A stretch of DNA of 64,000 nt from Phoronis australis. Taxonomy: Eukaryota; Phoronida; Phoronidae. Made by a program: the position numbers and the translations under genes. Each line of letters begins with the position of its first letter. Position 1 is the stretch's first letter. Under the pieces are notes generated by a model. It saw only the letters and a list, made by a program, of their open reading frames with translations. It was not told where the DNA came from and searched no databases. The DNA lies in the NCBI GenBank assembly GCA_002633005.1, contig NMRA01000314.1:93362-157361 (forward strand), read 5' to 3'. Of this stretch, positions 1 to 14,110 are shown one piece after another.

Positions 1-1522
1 CAACTTATTTGACAAAAAGTTGACACTACAGGAAAATTTACATTAGACTTTAGTAACGTACAAGTTTGATCAATGTACATCATGTAGTTTTGGAAAGTTT
101 ACATTTTAACCTGTTTGCGACCAAATATCTTAAAAAATGATTTGTTTCACAACGAAAATCTCAGTCACATTTACCTGTCCTTTTTAATCGTAATTGTTAT
201 AAGACGGACGTGCTTGCCTACTTCATTCAACTTACTAGGCCGTCACGGTGGGATACGTGACTGAGCGCGCAGCACAGTTATTGGGCCACCTTTGCGGGCC
301 CATTTCAGACGGTAGCACCAGCGTGCATTCAGGACCTAGTTTTTGCGAAAAGAGCAAGAACTCACAAGGCTTCGCAAGATATCGCCATGTAATATGCATG
401 CGAAGAATGTGAACACACTAACTTCTTTGAGATTCTTGCGTCTACGAAACTTCACAGTGCGGTTTACACCCCACATAGCCAACATATAGCCAGGACACCC
501 CACTTCTGTGTTCTTGTCATGACTTGCCCGAAGGAAAGCGTTGCTTCCTCATCCAACTGTATCAGCTTTCTCTTGTTGACGTTTTACATTCATAACAACA
601 TTAAGTCCAGACGTATTGAAAAGCATCTCTAAAACTAGCTGTTTATCACGATGTTTAGAAATCGAATGACAACTCCGCCACTCTTATTGTTACGAGAACT
701 AATTTCACAATGTGCAGTGCTACGCTGACGTCATCTGCTCCACGTGCGTGCTTGATTGCGCTGTTAGTAACGCAAAGGGATATTTGGTTCGGACATTGAA
801 AATTAAATGTCGAGGTGTGAAACAAGGTGATGCGTAAATTGGCGAACAATAAAATCGATTAAGAAGTGGTCAGCTTTGACCATGTGATAAAACCTCGATG
901 AAAGTACATGCATCAGCATATGTGTTTGTCTCGTTACCGTTCATCAGTAAGGTAAGATTTTAAGTGCAAGGCATAATTTGTCAATGCACGAAGAAAGTAA
1001 ATTAGACGGTGCGTTATTGAAATAATTGTACAGTGTAGTAAGTGCTGTTATAACTAATTTCTCTAAAGACGTCGTTGATTGGGAAAAAGTTGTAATTAAA
1101 TTTCGTTGCATTACTCAACTGACAAGGAAGCCGTTCAGATTTTTTTTTTCGTATTGCAAAGGAGCCTTGCGCTAATGACGAGAAAAATCATGAAACTTGA
1201 TATTCACAAAATTCACGGCTAATTGACCTGCATCTATCAAATGCGCCTATCAGTTATATTTAGTAAAACTCATATCACTGAATCTTATTTCTAAGTGGCA
1301 GCATTTTCCAAAGTTTGGTTTACAGTGAGGTATTGAGTTGAGCGACAAGGCTTAATGAAGTACATGTAAGTCGAGATAGCGAATCATCACTGCCTTTTCA
1401 GCTAAACAATATCAGATAAAATAACCGGGGTAGGTTTGTTATTCGTAGCGTTTGCTACTGTTGCGCTAGTTTGAGTAAAGATGGAGTTGCAAGGGTAAAC
1501 AAAGGGGACTGAGTTCTATCCT
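1..1522. other. Spacer, no gene seen
   Basis: No splice-compatible conserved exon. About 330-430 may be a very old M1 MITE relic (CAGGACCTAG...CTTCGCAAGATATC). Confidence 0.5.
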
Positions 1523-1675
1523 GCCTCCCGTTCAGTAACGCTAGGACCTCGCTAAAAGGCAAGACTTCGCGAGATTATGTGAGATATTGCCGTACATTTT
1601 AAATGAGAACATGTGTCTTTGACTAGGATTTAGCTAGGTCCTAGCGTAGGTCCTAGCGTCTACTGAACGCACGCC
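1523..1675 (+). mobile_element. MITE family M1, copy 1
   Basis: About 153 bp, from GCCTCCCGTTCAGTAACG to CGTCTACTGAACGCACGCC. The ends form an inverted repeat, CGTTCAGTA(g)ACGCTAGGACCT. The centre carries a TCGCGAGATTA motif. No coding capacity. Confidence 0.72.
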
Positions 1676-2059
1676 AGTATTACAGTGTCAATAGTGGCCT
1701 ATTGTACTACATAAAGAGGACGACACGGCCATAGGCAAGTAAACCATATTGGGCGTGCTGACTGTGCTGTTAGATCACTATCACCGAGAAGACAGACTAT
1801 AGAAACATACGTTACTACATGTATGCGCTTCAGTCAGATCTCTCTCTAGAAGGGGTCACGTATAGACTGAACACGATACGCACGTTACGCGCTTAAAGTG
1901 GCACAGTACGTGAAAAACAACAAACATTCAAAGTGATTCTCTGCCACTGAAACACAAGTCAAGATGTTCACTAGGCATTTTTACGATTTGTTAGTAAAGA
2001 TTTCGAATTTCTCTTGATTTCAGGGCATTTTTCTTTTAGTTTCAAGTTTAAAAAAACGA

Positions 2060-2190
2060 TTTTCTTATCACTTCGTCGATTTTTCTCCCACAAGGCAAAA
2101 CGCTTCTCCTTCATTGGTATCCCAAGACACAGACGGACCATATTTACCCTATATGAAAAATGTGACCTATTACCCTTGACATAAATAAAG
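2060..2190 (-). repeat. Dispersed repeat R2, partial copy
   Basis: Contains GATTTTTCTCCCACAAGGCA and AAGACACAGACGGACCATAT, matching the 3' end of the 47.6-48.0 kb copy in reverse. Confidence 0.6.
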
Positions 2191-2339
2191 AACGGCGATT
2201 TAAAGCAGCAGCCACTCCGACCTTTTTGAGCGCTTGCGCTCATGTATTTTATTAGGGTAGACAATTTGAAAACTTTGGATACTCCTAGTGACCCGATAAG
2301 CGATCGAAAGTTGTTTTGATGTACCAATCATAAATTCAA

Positions 2340-5300
2340 AATGTCTAGCTCATCCTATAAGTCTGCAAAAAGTGACCTTTGACCTTTCAGATCTGATTGG
2401 ATGATTTGATCGCTTAGGAAAATAATTCTTGAAAGTTTGCCCGGCACCTCTGCATCGGAGTTTAAAAGTACGTCTTTAAAAATACATACAAGAAATGTCG
2501 TTTTAAAAATGACATGACCTTGGTACTAATTATCTCTTTACGAAGTATTTAGGGCTACATCAGAAGCGAATTGGTTAAAATCTGTAATTAATGCTGATTA
2601 TCATAAACGTCTAATTATTGACCACGTAGAAAACAAGATGCAGCCTGAAAAAATCAAACTTTCAGAAGCTAATGAACCTAATGACTCGATAAAAGCCTCA
2701 AATGACGTCAAGGTTTGGGCGTGAAACTTGTTTACATGTACTAATCGAATACGATAATTTAAAGTACCGAACATTTGTTTGCATTCACGGAACACGACAG
2801 GGGGCGCGACGGTAAACAAGCATGTGTGCAAAGGTATCCGTGGGTAGTCAAAAGTTTTAACATCAAATTGAGAATTGCAACCGCTTATTGAATAACTTCA
2901 AAAAGGAAATTTCCGCAAGAAACCTAGGGTCCACGTCAAATTTCCTGTCTCAGCGATGCCTCCTGGTCTCTCGCAAGAGGGTGGCATTGTCGCATCATAA
3001 CTCTTTAGTGGAGTATGATTGACTTTTCACAGTCAGCAGAAAAGATCAAAGACCACTGTAGGCGCAAATTGACATGATTAACAGCGTGAATATTTACTGC
3101 ACTCTCAAGCCTTTCGTTGCTAGGCGACCCTTTGGTGCTGCAAACAAGACACTTGAATATTAAGTGACACTACTTTTGCTGGTCTGTACACATTTAAGAT
3201 CTACTGAAGCATGAGTGCTAGTAATCCGTTGCAATACGCACATGGGCACTGAAGCACTATGGCTTAGGGGCATAGAACAGTTCTCACAGGGGTTTGTCTA
3301 TTAGAACACACGTCAATGAATTCGCCACTCTTTCTTCATTCTGTCAAAAATTGTATGCAAAGAACGAAAAGTTTTGAGTCATTTCACATCACAAGCCCCA
3401 CAGATGAATACAGACTCTTTACTCCCTCTTGTACTTTTGACCCTTTCACTCAAACTGAAAAGTAAGGTAGACTAAGAAAATGAGGGGAATAACACGAAAT
3501 TTACACTTTTCACACCAAGACAACCATTTCCTTGCCGATTTACGACTAAAGTCAACATTAGATTCTGCAAGCAAATTTCCTGCCGATTCCATGCATGTGC
3601 TCCAAAAGTACTGTCAACCAACTAGTTTTTTGCAAATATGGCGTGTTTGAGGGCTACCTGAAATTGCAACCAATTTCTCAGTCATTACCCAGCAATGCTT
3701 ACCATAACAATAGGGGGCCGCCATCTTGAAGAAGAGTGCAGCTACAGCCGAGCAAGTGGACTTCTTCATTCTCAACATGTTCACTTAATACAAACAAACC
3801 ACATTCACTCAGCCTACATGCAATGCCTACCTACAAATGCCTCCAGCACTGGCCTACCCCTAGATTTTAATATTTTGGGAGTGCAAATTGGCCGCGGCCG
3901 CAGCCTAACTCAGTTTAGTGCCACGTTAGAACGTCACTATCATGGTCAAAATGGAGTGCAGTAGCTGATTCGTCAATTCTGAAAAATACCACAGATAACG
4001 CTGCCCTAGAATCCCACAGAAGAAATGCGTTTGCAGACACTAAAGAACATTTTATTAATTGGATTACATTTTGGTGAACAAAATAAAGACGTTTATTTCA
4101 TCTCCTAACAATGTTCTTTTTATGGTAGTGAGCAGATTTTTTTATTACCCGACGAAGGTCTTGGGGACGTAATCTCGTTAGGAACTAAGGAACAATCAAA
4201 TTCTTCTAAGTGACTAATGAAACTTTTAGTTAACCGACATCAAAACTATAAATATTCTGCAGAAGCTCACATTCTTCCGTGGCATTAACAGGCATTATAC
4301 AATTAACATACCATTAACATACCATTAACATACCATTAGCCAGCACTGAAAAATGTAGACATGAGCAAGGGGGTCTAATCTTTTTACTGGAAACCGAACT
4401 CGAAGGTACTTTTTGTCCTTTTCCAATCGACTTCTGTGCGCGCAACTAAATATAAGTGTGTACATGTATTGTTCTGTGCTCGAATATATATTGGCTTGCG
4501 TGAAACACTGTCTAACACAATTTTGCAATTGGTGACACTAGCAATAACTCTAAAAGCCCGAATCTGAACTCATGGAAATTTCGGGGTTTTAGTCGAGTTG
4601 TAGCTCAAATATAGAGGTCATCTAGTGAAAATTTTGTCTAGAAACTTATATGTATGAACCATAATGTACTCGCGCACACACTAGTACACCCGTATCACAA
4701 CTACAAAAGTACAATTGAATTCGGCTGAGTACAAAGATTGGACCCCGGGCCTCGATGACGGGATCAATTTGACGCCATTTTGACGAGGACTCCGTCATGA
4801 GGTGCTGCTATGGATTACTTAAATTCAATTTTTGGATTGTTATGTCACCAACACAACAACAAATTTAATTAAATTTAGCATGTTTACCCTTTATACTTAT
4901 TCTGATATATCCTATATCGCTTTGCTTCAAGTATAATTAGGCTTTATTTTGCAAATTTCTGAATCTCGATGATGGTGGTAACGAGCTTCCGTTTCGTGAA
5001 ATGACTAATTTGTCAAGTCAAAGAAAGTATATGAGGAATAAACAACGTTGGCACGTAAACTCTTTGTTGTGCTGACAATGCATATAGATGTTTTGTGCTA
5101 TTAATGCGAGAATAATTTAATATCGTTATATTACCCCTATCTAACACGTAGTGAGACGTCATTTGGCGGTTTCGTGAAGCTGTAAATTGGTGTAGAAGCA
5201 ACTGAAACATCAAAACAAACGTAGGCGATGGAGCATCTGTTTACTTGCTAATGGCAGACGACAGGTAATTGGAAATGGGAGATACTAATTTCAATAACGA

Positions 5301-5690
5301 ACTAGAGAACTTAAGAACAATAGATAATTGTCCAAAACCATACTAATTACATCTGGGTGTGTGTACAAACTAAAACACATACCTAAGTAAATATCCTATT
5401 TTCAAAATTCATGGTACAAATGCATTTTAACAAGAAAAGTTTGGCCTCAGTATATGATAAGGTTATGTACACGAGGCAAAATTTCGGAAACCGGCCCGAT
5501 GAACGCAACGGTTTGATTTCGCGTACATCACAATCTCACCCTACGTGTAGTTTTGAAAGAGGATTCGATATAAGCATGGAACCCCTATCTGAGTTTGGTG
5601 GGCGCTATAAAATCTCACCTCGATTGACTTCTAAAGTTATTTCTGCACTTTTCTATGAACCTATATTTGCGTACATGCTGAGTGCATCAT
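2340..5690. other. Spacer, no gene seen
   Basis: Only short unconvincing frames and the 11-bp repeat at 4.3 kb. Confidence 0.5.
4281..4338. repeat. 11-bp tandem repeat ATACCATTAAC
   Basis: Three exact copies with flanking partial copies. Confidence 0.85.
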
Positions 5691-5699
5691 TTCAAACTT

Positions 5700-5965
5700 A
5701 TCATAATAAGCATTGCTACCACAGTCGTCATAGTTATCATCGTCGTTACCGTCAACAACGACATCGTCATCCTTTTCATCATCACCATTGTCACCATCAT
5801 CACCAATTCCACCATAGTCATCGACATCGTCAGCATCGTCAGCATCATCAAAACCATTACCACCCACCTCCGTTTGAACACCAGCTTCACCACAAGGATT
5901 CGTAATAATCATCGTCATCGCCACCCTGACCACCGTCATCACCGTCATCACCGTCATTATAGTCG
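5700..5965. repeat. Degenerate CAT/CAC trinucleotide tract
   Basis: Imperfect CATCGTCAT/CACCATCAT repeats. They create His-rich frames on + and Asp-rich frames on -; none shows codon-level evidence of being real. Confidence 0.85.
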
Positions 5966-5969
5966 TTAT

Positions 5970-8900
5970 TAATCACTCGTTGTCGTGATGTAATACAAAC
6001 GGTTTTTGATGGCGTTCGCCAATGTCTGTCCTCAGAAACAAATGATTAAAAAGAAATTGACTCGATAAAAATGCCACTTAGGGAAATTAAAATAGTTATT
6101 GCAATGCTCTAAAGATTGGGATAAGATTGAGCAATTGTTTACGGACTGGCGATATTTATAACATTCGCTCCTTTGAACAATTAATAGTCTCTCCTTGGGG
6201 AATGTTTCATTAAGACGTGATTATAAAGCAATGCGTACTGGAAGGCTTTGATTGGATTAGTGTCGCGAGATCAGCTACCCCCCTGCACGCTTTAGGCTAA
6301 TATTTGTACAACGCGTTCCTTTACATTTCTCTCCGTAGATTTAATGTTCTCGCGAGTAATGACGATTCATATCCAGGCGTAGCTACATGTATGAGGTAAG
6401 CCTGTTGTTGTCGGTATAGAAAAATTGCGTAGACTCATTTTTTCTTGTGTGCGTACTCACTCGAAGAGTACATTTATATACAAGTACGACGATCTCATTA
6501 AGAAAAAAAGAAATTCACTAGGTGTGATAATTTTGTTTTAGAGTTATGACAAAATGTAAGACGTTCATGAACCTGGTACCTACGTTCGTATCAAGAAGAC
6601 AGTTGAAACGACAACAAGCTTACGATGACTGTCGGTGAAATGTACTGAAATGTTCAAGTGTTGCGCGGTTGACTCCCGCTGGAACAGTTAAAACATTTTG
6701 ATGCATGTCTCATAAATATTTACTTGCAGCTACTTATTAATTTAACAAAACCTGCTCCAAGGATTACGTAGAACTACTGCATACGTGCGTGAGTCATCAT
6801 TGCTTCGTTACAGACTTTATTGCTTGTAGTAGTTATTGAATCCACCGGCTGCTGTGTAAGAAAAATACGCGGAACCTTGCATGTATCACGTTTTTTACTA
6901 TAAACTTCTGTTGTCCAAATCTTCGTTAAACTCTGCTCCAACCAACTTAAAGTCGAATCAAACAGCTATCATTGTTTCAAATCAAACATAATCACGTTTA
7001 TTTGGAACACAATAATGTGTGCTATAATGAGCTCAAATAAGGTGTTTGAATATTTTGTTATGGTTCCGCGACGTATTTGTCACCTTACTCTAGAAAATAA
7101 TTTTGACTTTAAGTAAAGAGACACAAACGAGGAACACGCGCGTCGTTTAGTTAACCCCATAATGTGCAATCTCTTTCAAGGGACTGCAAAACTAATATTC
7201 TGTCATTCACGGAGTTCTCGTAGGGGAGGTTCACTATTCTGCTCAGTGGCGTACAGCGTGCGTGTTCCACGCTTGTGCGTTATGATTAATATACTTTTTA
7301 AACGGTAAATCCACTAATTCAGATTATCTCGGGAGTCGTTAACGTAAATCTAGTTAATGAATGAATTTAATAAATAATTCATATCTCCAGACTCGTCCTA
7401 ATTGTTTTAATCGGTTTGTTAGTTTAACAGAGCCTACACTCACCTGCCGAAGGCAACTGTAATCTGATTTATTACGTCAACAAATTTCCGACGGGGTTGT
7501 ATTTTATGCAGGTCGGTTCATTTAACAACGCAATTCCGTTATATGCGCCAGTGTACGTAATGTTGAAAGGTGGAGTTGTGTTTTTTTTCTACACGAAGAG
7601 CAGTCGTGGAGTGTCAAATCAGTACATCGATTAGCCTGTTCATTCTTCATCTGGCAATAGGGGGCACTAGTAGGAAAAGATTTGGTGCATTCCGTGTCTT
7701 ATCTGTCAAAACTATGGCGTCAGGTCTGTCACTAGAGGTGAAAATTGCATGTCTCGTCAGTGACTTCAAGTGTCTGTGTCATCTCGTCTATCTTTACCGT
7801 TTTAACCACCCTGTGTCCTTATCACCTCGTGTTCTGCAGAAACCACCGAGCCGAGAGGTGTCGCGTAACGAGGAAAGTGAGGGAACAAACTTTGCCGTCA
7901 ACGATGAGGTCACAAGGTGGCGCTGAGCACTTTATCCTCATCTTTGTCGTTCCAGGAAGGTTAAAATCAGGGACAATGGGTTTTTTCTTTTCAAAAACAA
8001 TTGGAAAGCAGAAAACTGAAACATATGCACTGACCGAGGTTGCTAGAAAAGATCAAAGGGCCAACAAACCGTACAGGATATTTCAGCACCTTCGTCTGCT
8101 TACTAGTGTCAGATAACAGAACTGAATTTCTTATTATCGAATGTAACTGGTCGATCATAATTGATGCAAAACATGGTTTTGGTAGCATGCCCCTTTAACA
8201 ATCTTCCTCCAGACTGAAGAATCTATGAAGTGTCTTATCGATAAAGCTCAAATCTTGTGGTCAGAATTACCAAAAGCTAATAGGCTTTCGTTTTTCAGTT
8301 GTCAACCAGTCTGTGAAAACTTCCTTCCAGTTGTATCAAATGTCCATTGTCAGCTAGAGTAACTATTTCGGGATCTGAGAGAAAAGAGATCATGAAGTTT
8401 GAAAATATACAATCATGACACTCTAATCATATGAAGAAGCTGCGAAACTAGAAATGTAAAATTTGAGTTTGAGAAGATCACTAAAACGAGGTCATTCGGT
8501 CAGACTTTTAAACACACTATGACCGAATTTATTTGCGTATTTTAACATTTCAAACTGCCTCTTACGTCTCTATGTCCGTGGTTAACTAGTTTACAACCAC
8601 ACGTCAAACGTCTTCACCTGGCTCAAATACTAAATAGACTCTGGATTCGACTCTATTCCGTAATAGCGCAAATTCCGCGTCCTTTGAGTTAAGAACTTCA
8701 AAAAAGGAATTTAACTTCAAAGCAGTAGAGTTGGTCCAAGATTATGTTCTTTCAATATGCGATCCAATGTTTTCAAAATAACCTGAGTTACAAATTGCAT
8801 TTTAACAATGGTCTTCTGAATTTCTGGAGGTGCATAGACAAAATTGCCCCCACAGTTGGATACCAGTGAATATCACTTCTCATGAATTGCAGGAAAAAGC

Positions 8901-10225
8901 GCAAATTCATCGCAGGACTGAAACGATAGGCGAATTTAGCCCCCCCCCCCTTGGCTGCAGCAAAAAAAAAATAAAAAGCAACAGCGTGAGGAAATATTGA
9001 ATTCATTAATTAACGTCGGTAATTAACATGCGGCTGAGCGGGGGGGGCTCAGACCCCATTGCAAGTGCCCGACCTGCGCAATCATTTTCCCGCTTTTTTA
9101 GTCCTCCGTTTGTTTTTCTTTTAGTAGAAGATCCAGAAATTCGAGCCCCTATTTTTCAGGCTGGGTGAGTGTATGCAATCGTGCTTTGCGCAGTTGCCCG
9201 AGACAAAATGTTGTACCCCCACCCCCCTACGATATTCTAGAATCGGCAATGGAAACCTACCACTACTGTTAGTGTTACTACTATGTTAGTGGTGTATTTC
9301 GATTGATGACACTGTTGATACTGTATGTTACAAAGTTGTGAGAATAAAGGGAGGAGTGTTATTTAGTAATATTCTAGCTTATGAGGGCCTAAATACACAG
9401 ATATTAGACATTCTCAACTTTTATGACAACGCAGCAATCTGGTTTAACTGCTTCTGTAAAGAATCGGCTCCAAGGCAAATAGACCGTTATCCATCGCTCC
9501 AGTCTTCTCGTACTATGACACTGCCAAAGTAAGCAACTCCATTTTCCTGTGTGGCTAGAGGTGTCCTGAAACTTTTGATATTTGAAAAGTTCCCGCGCTT
9601 TAAGTTGCACGTCTATCCAGATGTTCTCCTGATGGTACATTGCTACACAAGAGGTGGCACTGCATGCTGTCTCTTTAGCCAATAAAAATGAGAAATTCAG
9701 AAGGTACAGATTATTTCAAGATGGCTGTCATGTGTATTCTTGTGGTTTAATGCTGCAGACCTTTTTAGAGAGTAAATTGACATGAATCAATGACTGTGTG
9801 CAAAATGACAATCATAGTAATATTAGAATAGTAATAAGCATAATTTTATTTTACATGCACGTGATTAGTTATTAAGTAATTACAGAACCCCATAGCAGGA
9901 TTCTCGCTGCAGAATAAAGCATAAAAATAGTTCCAGGTGACCAGTGCAATGGGTCCAGATGCGAGGCCTGCGCACGTCTGGTACAACGTGTATCAGACCA
10001 CCTGCAATTGTTTTGTTTTTTAATTACAGAACTATTAGAGAGCCAGGGTCCCACCTCCGAATCAGACTCAGCTCAGACTCGAAACTTTATCAATCAAGTC
10101 GCATATTTCGAGCACAACGTCGCTATAGCGGATATTTAATATTGGCGTACATGTACTCTAGCGTAATGAAAATGTAATCCCGCCTTTCGCTTGATCCTGA
10201 CTCAGACTCGGTGTTAAGAAATTCA
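5970..10225. other. Spacer, no gene seen
   Basis: Overlapping + frames at 7570-8116 lack any recognisable domain. A C-run (8941-8950) and G-run (about 9041) suggest transposon debris like that at 34.45 kb. Confidence 0.45.
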
Positions 10226-10227
10226 AG

Positions 10228-10368
10228 ATGGATGTTAGTCACGTTACTTCCTACTCTGGTGAAATTGCGTCGGATTTTCTCTCCTTTATCGTCCCAGAGG
10301 GACAGAAGTACTTGGCAGAACGAGGAACAACTATTTCCAATTACCGGAAAGAGCAGTTATTGTTGTAG
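10228..10368 (+). pseudogene. SAP-like N-terminal exon fragment, probably from a transposon gene
   Basis: ATG at 10228 opens 46 codons: MDVSHVTSYSGEIASDFLSF, then a helix-loop-helix-like stretch with YLAERGTTISNYRKEQLLL, then TAG. The pattern L..YL..RG...S..RK..LL resembles SAP DNA-binding motifs at the starts of several transposon-encoded proteins. Just after the stop, another frame continues with LCRKCVKMVLIPV, as expected after a one-base frameshift, so the copy looks broken. No neighbours support a live gene. The family assignment is tentative. Confidence 0.3.
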
Positions 10369-10369
10369 A

Positions 10370-12830
10370 AAATGTGTTAAAATGGTATTAATACCAGTTG
10401 GTTGAAACCTCACGTCAGCAATACATGAAATCTATAGGTGGCGCTGAAAGTGTCAATCAAAGACTTGATCGCCGCCTGTTGGTTTAGTGAATTTCAGTTC
10501 CGCGCGACTAATTTGAAAATCAGGTATTGGTCAAATTTTAAAAACTTCAGTTTGACCAAATGCTTTTCCTACAACCCTAAGTTAACAGATTCTCTGACAT
10601 ACATAATTTGACAATTTTAAGCAAATATTCTTTTAAAATAGCAAAATCCATTCAACGTCAGTTTTGAAGACCATAATGGCAACCCTTCGTTTTATTCAAA
10701 AACATTTCTGTTGCCGTTTTTTCGTTGCGTGCCAGTATTTCCAGGAACGTATTGTCCCCTGCTTCACTGTTCACTGTTCTGATATTCTAAGGTACCATCA
10801 TTTATAATTCGTTGTTCTCATCCCTATGTTCTCCCATCCCAAATATCTCTTGACTCTCAATTACTGGGGTCCGATGCTGTCTCCCAACGATGCCTCTCCG
10901 GTTCAATGCCAACTAGTTCCGTTTCAGCGTGTGTGCCATTCCAATTGTTTTTTTTTATCGGAGTGACAGACATTTTATGATTGTCGTCTATTACGTCATG
11001 TAGCACGGAAACAAAAATCATGGTGTTGGCCTTTTCATTCTGATATAGACTGAGATATCAACCCTAAGGAACATGAAATGTGTCAAAGAAGATACAAAGT
11101 GGAACTTCTGCCATCTGTGATCAATAACTTTACTTAATACTCTAAGCATACCCGCGCACTAGTACATAGCGCACATTTTACCTAAAGCAAACACTAACGA
11201 GGGAAATGATGTTCTGAGGAAATGTCTGTTTCTTGCATTGTGATTTTGACGGATGTCTTGCAATAATTATTTCACTTACACGTAGTTTTGGCCTTGAAAT
11301 TAACTTTAACTTTTCGAAAACTGCGAGTTAGTTTAACTTAAACCAATCTCAAATCAACAATGTAGTGTATCAAAATATTTTATGTCGAAGTTTAACCACC
11401 AAATGGCGCTCATGAATTTATAAGAAATATTTGTTTAAATTTGCATTGCCATAGGAAAAAGCAAATCGCTTTAACATGCTGTAATACTACCCGCGGTATA
11501 ACCCTTTATGGACATGTGTTTTTCGTCTTAGATGTGTTCTATCACATGTCCACAGTGCATATAGATACTTTAAAGGGCAGAACACGTAACTTTGGTTTTT
11601 ACAATATGTTCTCGTCATCAATGTCATAAATTTCAGAACCTAATGAACGGTTAGGCTTACTGATTTATATTTTTCTGCAGCGAGAATCCTGCTGTGGGGT
11701 TCTATTTAGACCCCTAAGCAATACAAAAACCTTACATACTTTGTTCTGTGTTCTCGCGGTGACGCAATATAGCGCGAAAAGGAAACTTGACCTTTCAGTA
11801 TATTTACAAGCCTAAGTGTGAGTGATAGAATCGTGTCCTCTTATGTTGCTAAAGTATTGATGGGGTTCAATGGGTTTTGAAAGTCAAATTTCATGAAAAA
11901 GTTAATGCTTAATATCAGGACTTTTTACTTTCATAAGATGCAATAGTTTGTGGCATCCAAAACATCAAAGCAAAATTTCGACTACTGAGGTGGAAATGTG
12001 TTTGAATTCTGGCTTTGCCCTCGGTACACAATTAACTGGAACAAAGTGGTATGTTGTGTAACATACGCATATTAGTGCTTCGATATTTATACCATTCTAT
12101 GACGTGATTATAAAATCTCTTGGAATTAGGGACCTCCATTAATATTTGCCTGACTGGACGATATCCCATTGACTGCACTAAATCTGTCCCAAAAACAGAT
12201 CTCTTAATTCCTCGGTTACTATTTGAAGACTTGTCCGCGCAGTGACTGGACAGAATTAATATAAACGGGCGCTTACAGCAAATGAAAAGCTGTGAGTATT
12301 ATCTAAACAAAGCCAGTTACTCAAATGAGCCATACTAAGCGTAAAATCTATTTAACTCACCATGACGGTTGCTATGATAAGCACTCTAGGCACACAACTA
12401 GGTGAAGTTTGCACGGAGTGAGTGCCTTTATCGGACACCAGGGCCCGGTCTCTGATCTTTGTACTCGAACTCGAAATTATTTTTGGCAATTTCTCTGCTC
12501 CTTTTGTGCAAACTCAAGACAAGTGGTTATCAGACTGTGTTCGAATACATTACAGTTTATGCATAGGAGTTTCTAGTTCAAGTTTGCCCATGATAACCCA
12601 TTTATTCGTGCTACAAACTCAAGTGAAAACTCGAACTTTTAGACTTAACGTTGGGTTTATCAACTGCACACTAAGACTAAAAATTATCTATGTAAGTCAT
12701 TATGTACTCTAGCATAAAATAATAGACACTTATCTAGAGTTCGCACAAAAGCAGAGTAGAAAATGCCAAACATAATTTCGAGTTCCATGTCGAGTAAAAA
12801 GATTAGAGACCGGGACCTGGATCAGGTAAC
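10370..12830. other. Spacer, no gene seen
   Basis: A+T-rich, no recognised elements. Confidence 0.45.
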
Positions 12831-12832
12831 AA

Positions 12833-12862
12833 GATCATCATCATCATCATCATTATTATTAT
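12833..12862. repeat. ATC/ATT microsatellite
   Basis: Seven ATC-type triplets followed by four ATT triplets. Confidence 0.85.
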
Positions 12863-13017
12863 TAAACATGTATAAAAGACAACCATATCAAAAGAATTCT
12901 ATACCTAAGGAACACTTAAAAAGTCTGAGTAGTCTAAACAATTTAAATTGAAATACATTATTTGTAATGAAGAGTACTAAGTGAATTTTACCCCTTTAAA
13001 GAAGACTGCTTTACCAT

Positions 13018-13068
13018 CCATCATCATGATCATCATCACCATCATTATCACCATCATCATCATCTTCA
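13018..13068. repeat. CAT/CAC microsatellite
   Basis: Imperfect ATCATCATC and CACCATCAT run. Confidence 0.85.
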
Positions 13069-13755
13069 TATAGGGACAGCAGTGTCACCGGGGCTTGACT
13101 TTTATAAAAAAACATTTCCGGGTATATGGCATTAGTATGCAACTGACCGGAAACATAAAATATCGCCCGTGTGCTTCCAGGAATTTATTTTCCATTTTAT
13201 CTAATAAAGTCTACTCAGGTTCCGGGTATTTACCGATATATTCGAGGTAACTGGACCACACTTACTACCGGGATTTTTCGTAGATAAGCCCATGGGCGTG
13301 TATTCGAAAAATTATAATTTTCAGGCGTTTTAGTAACACCACATAAACGCCCGGGCGTTTATTCGGAAAAGACGGACGTGTAAACGGAAAGTCATAGTTT
13401 TGCTGATTTTGACATTTTTCACTTAAAACTGTGTTTTTAAATTTTATAATAATACATGCATAGTTCACCAAATCCTTGTTGGCTTTTAAAGATGATAAAT
13501 GCTCCACAAACTAAATTTGTGACAAAAAGTTGACGCTGAGTGGGCTTTCGAGAGGAAATTTTCCGAATAAACGCCCCTTGTTATTTGGACACTTAACACC
13601 ACAAGTTGTAACATCAAATAAGCACCCATGGCGTTTATTCGGCATAATTTTCCTATGGGTATTTCATCGGGTGGGGTTATCCCGGCAACAGGCATAAGAA
13701 AAAGTCGACACCTTTAGAGCAAACTAAAGAGGTCGTAAAGTTACGACGTATTTAG

Positions 13756-14110
13756 TGAAACAAGCCCTCGGTAACAAAACCAATTATTCCGTGTACACCA
13801 TTAGCTAACACTAGTTTACATTATCTGAGAGTCTGTCAGATTATCTCCACATCTAAGCACATTGCGGTATTTTCAGTAGAGAAAAACATTATCTCGTAAT
13901 ATCGAGCATCAAAAGCAATGCCAAGCGACTATTTCAGCTTTTGATAAATGGGTTTCATTTCTTCTCCTCCCCTTTCCTTTTAACTGTTTCTTAGCCAAAC
14001 CGGTTTGAGCAGATTCACAAACTGTCATTGGTTTCCGCGACACATTTGGCAAATCTAGATGAGCGGATTCGTGAACGTGACGTTCACGCCATCTGCTGAC
14101 TGCCGTGTGC
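13756..14110. repeat. Diverged dispersed repeat R3, copy 1
   Basis: Shares the order GATTATCTCCAC, GAGCATCAAAAGCAATG and a later TTCC-rich block with 19985-20345 and, more weakly, 17790-18060. It contains the palindrome GTGAACGTGACGTTCAC (about 14074). Confidence 0.5.

Noticed and set aside
5411-5957. His-rich + frame and Asp-rich - frames
   Set aside because: Both arise from a degenerate CAT/CAC repeat; neither has conserved sequence or splice context.
7570-8116. Two overlapping + frames of about 120 codons
   Set aside because: No domain, no splice-consistent neighbours; opposite-strand frame also open.
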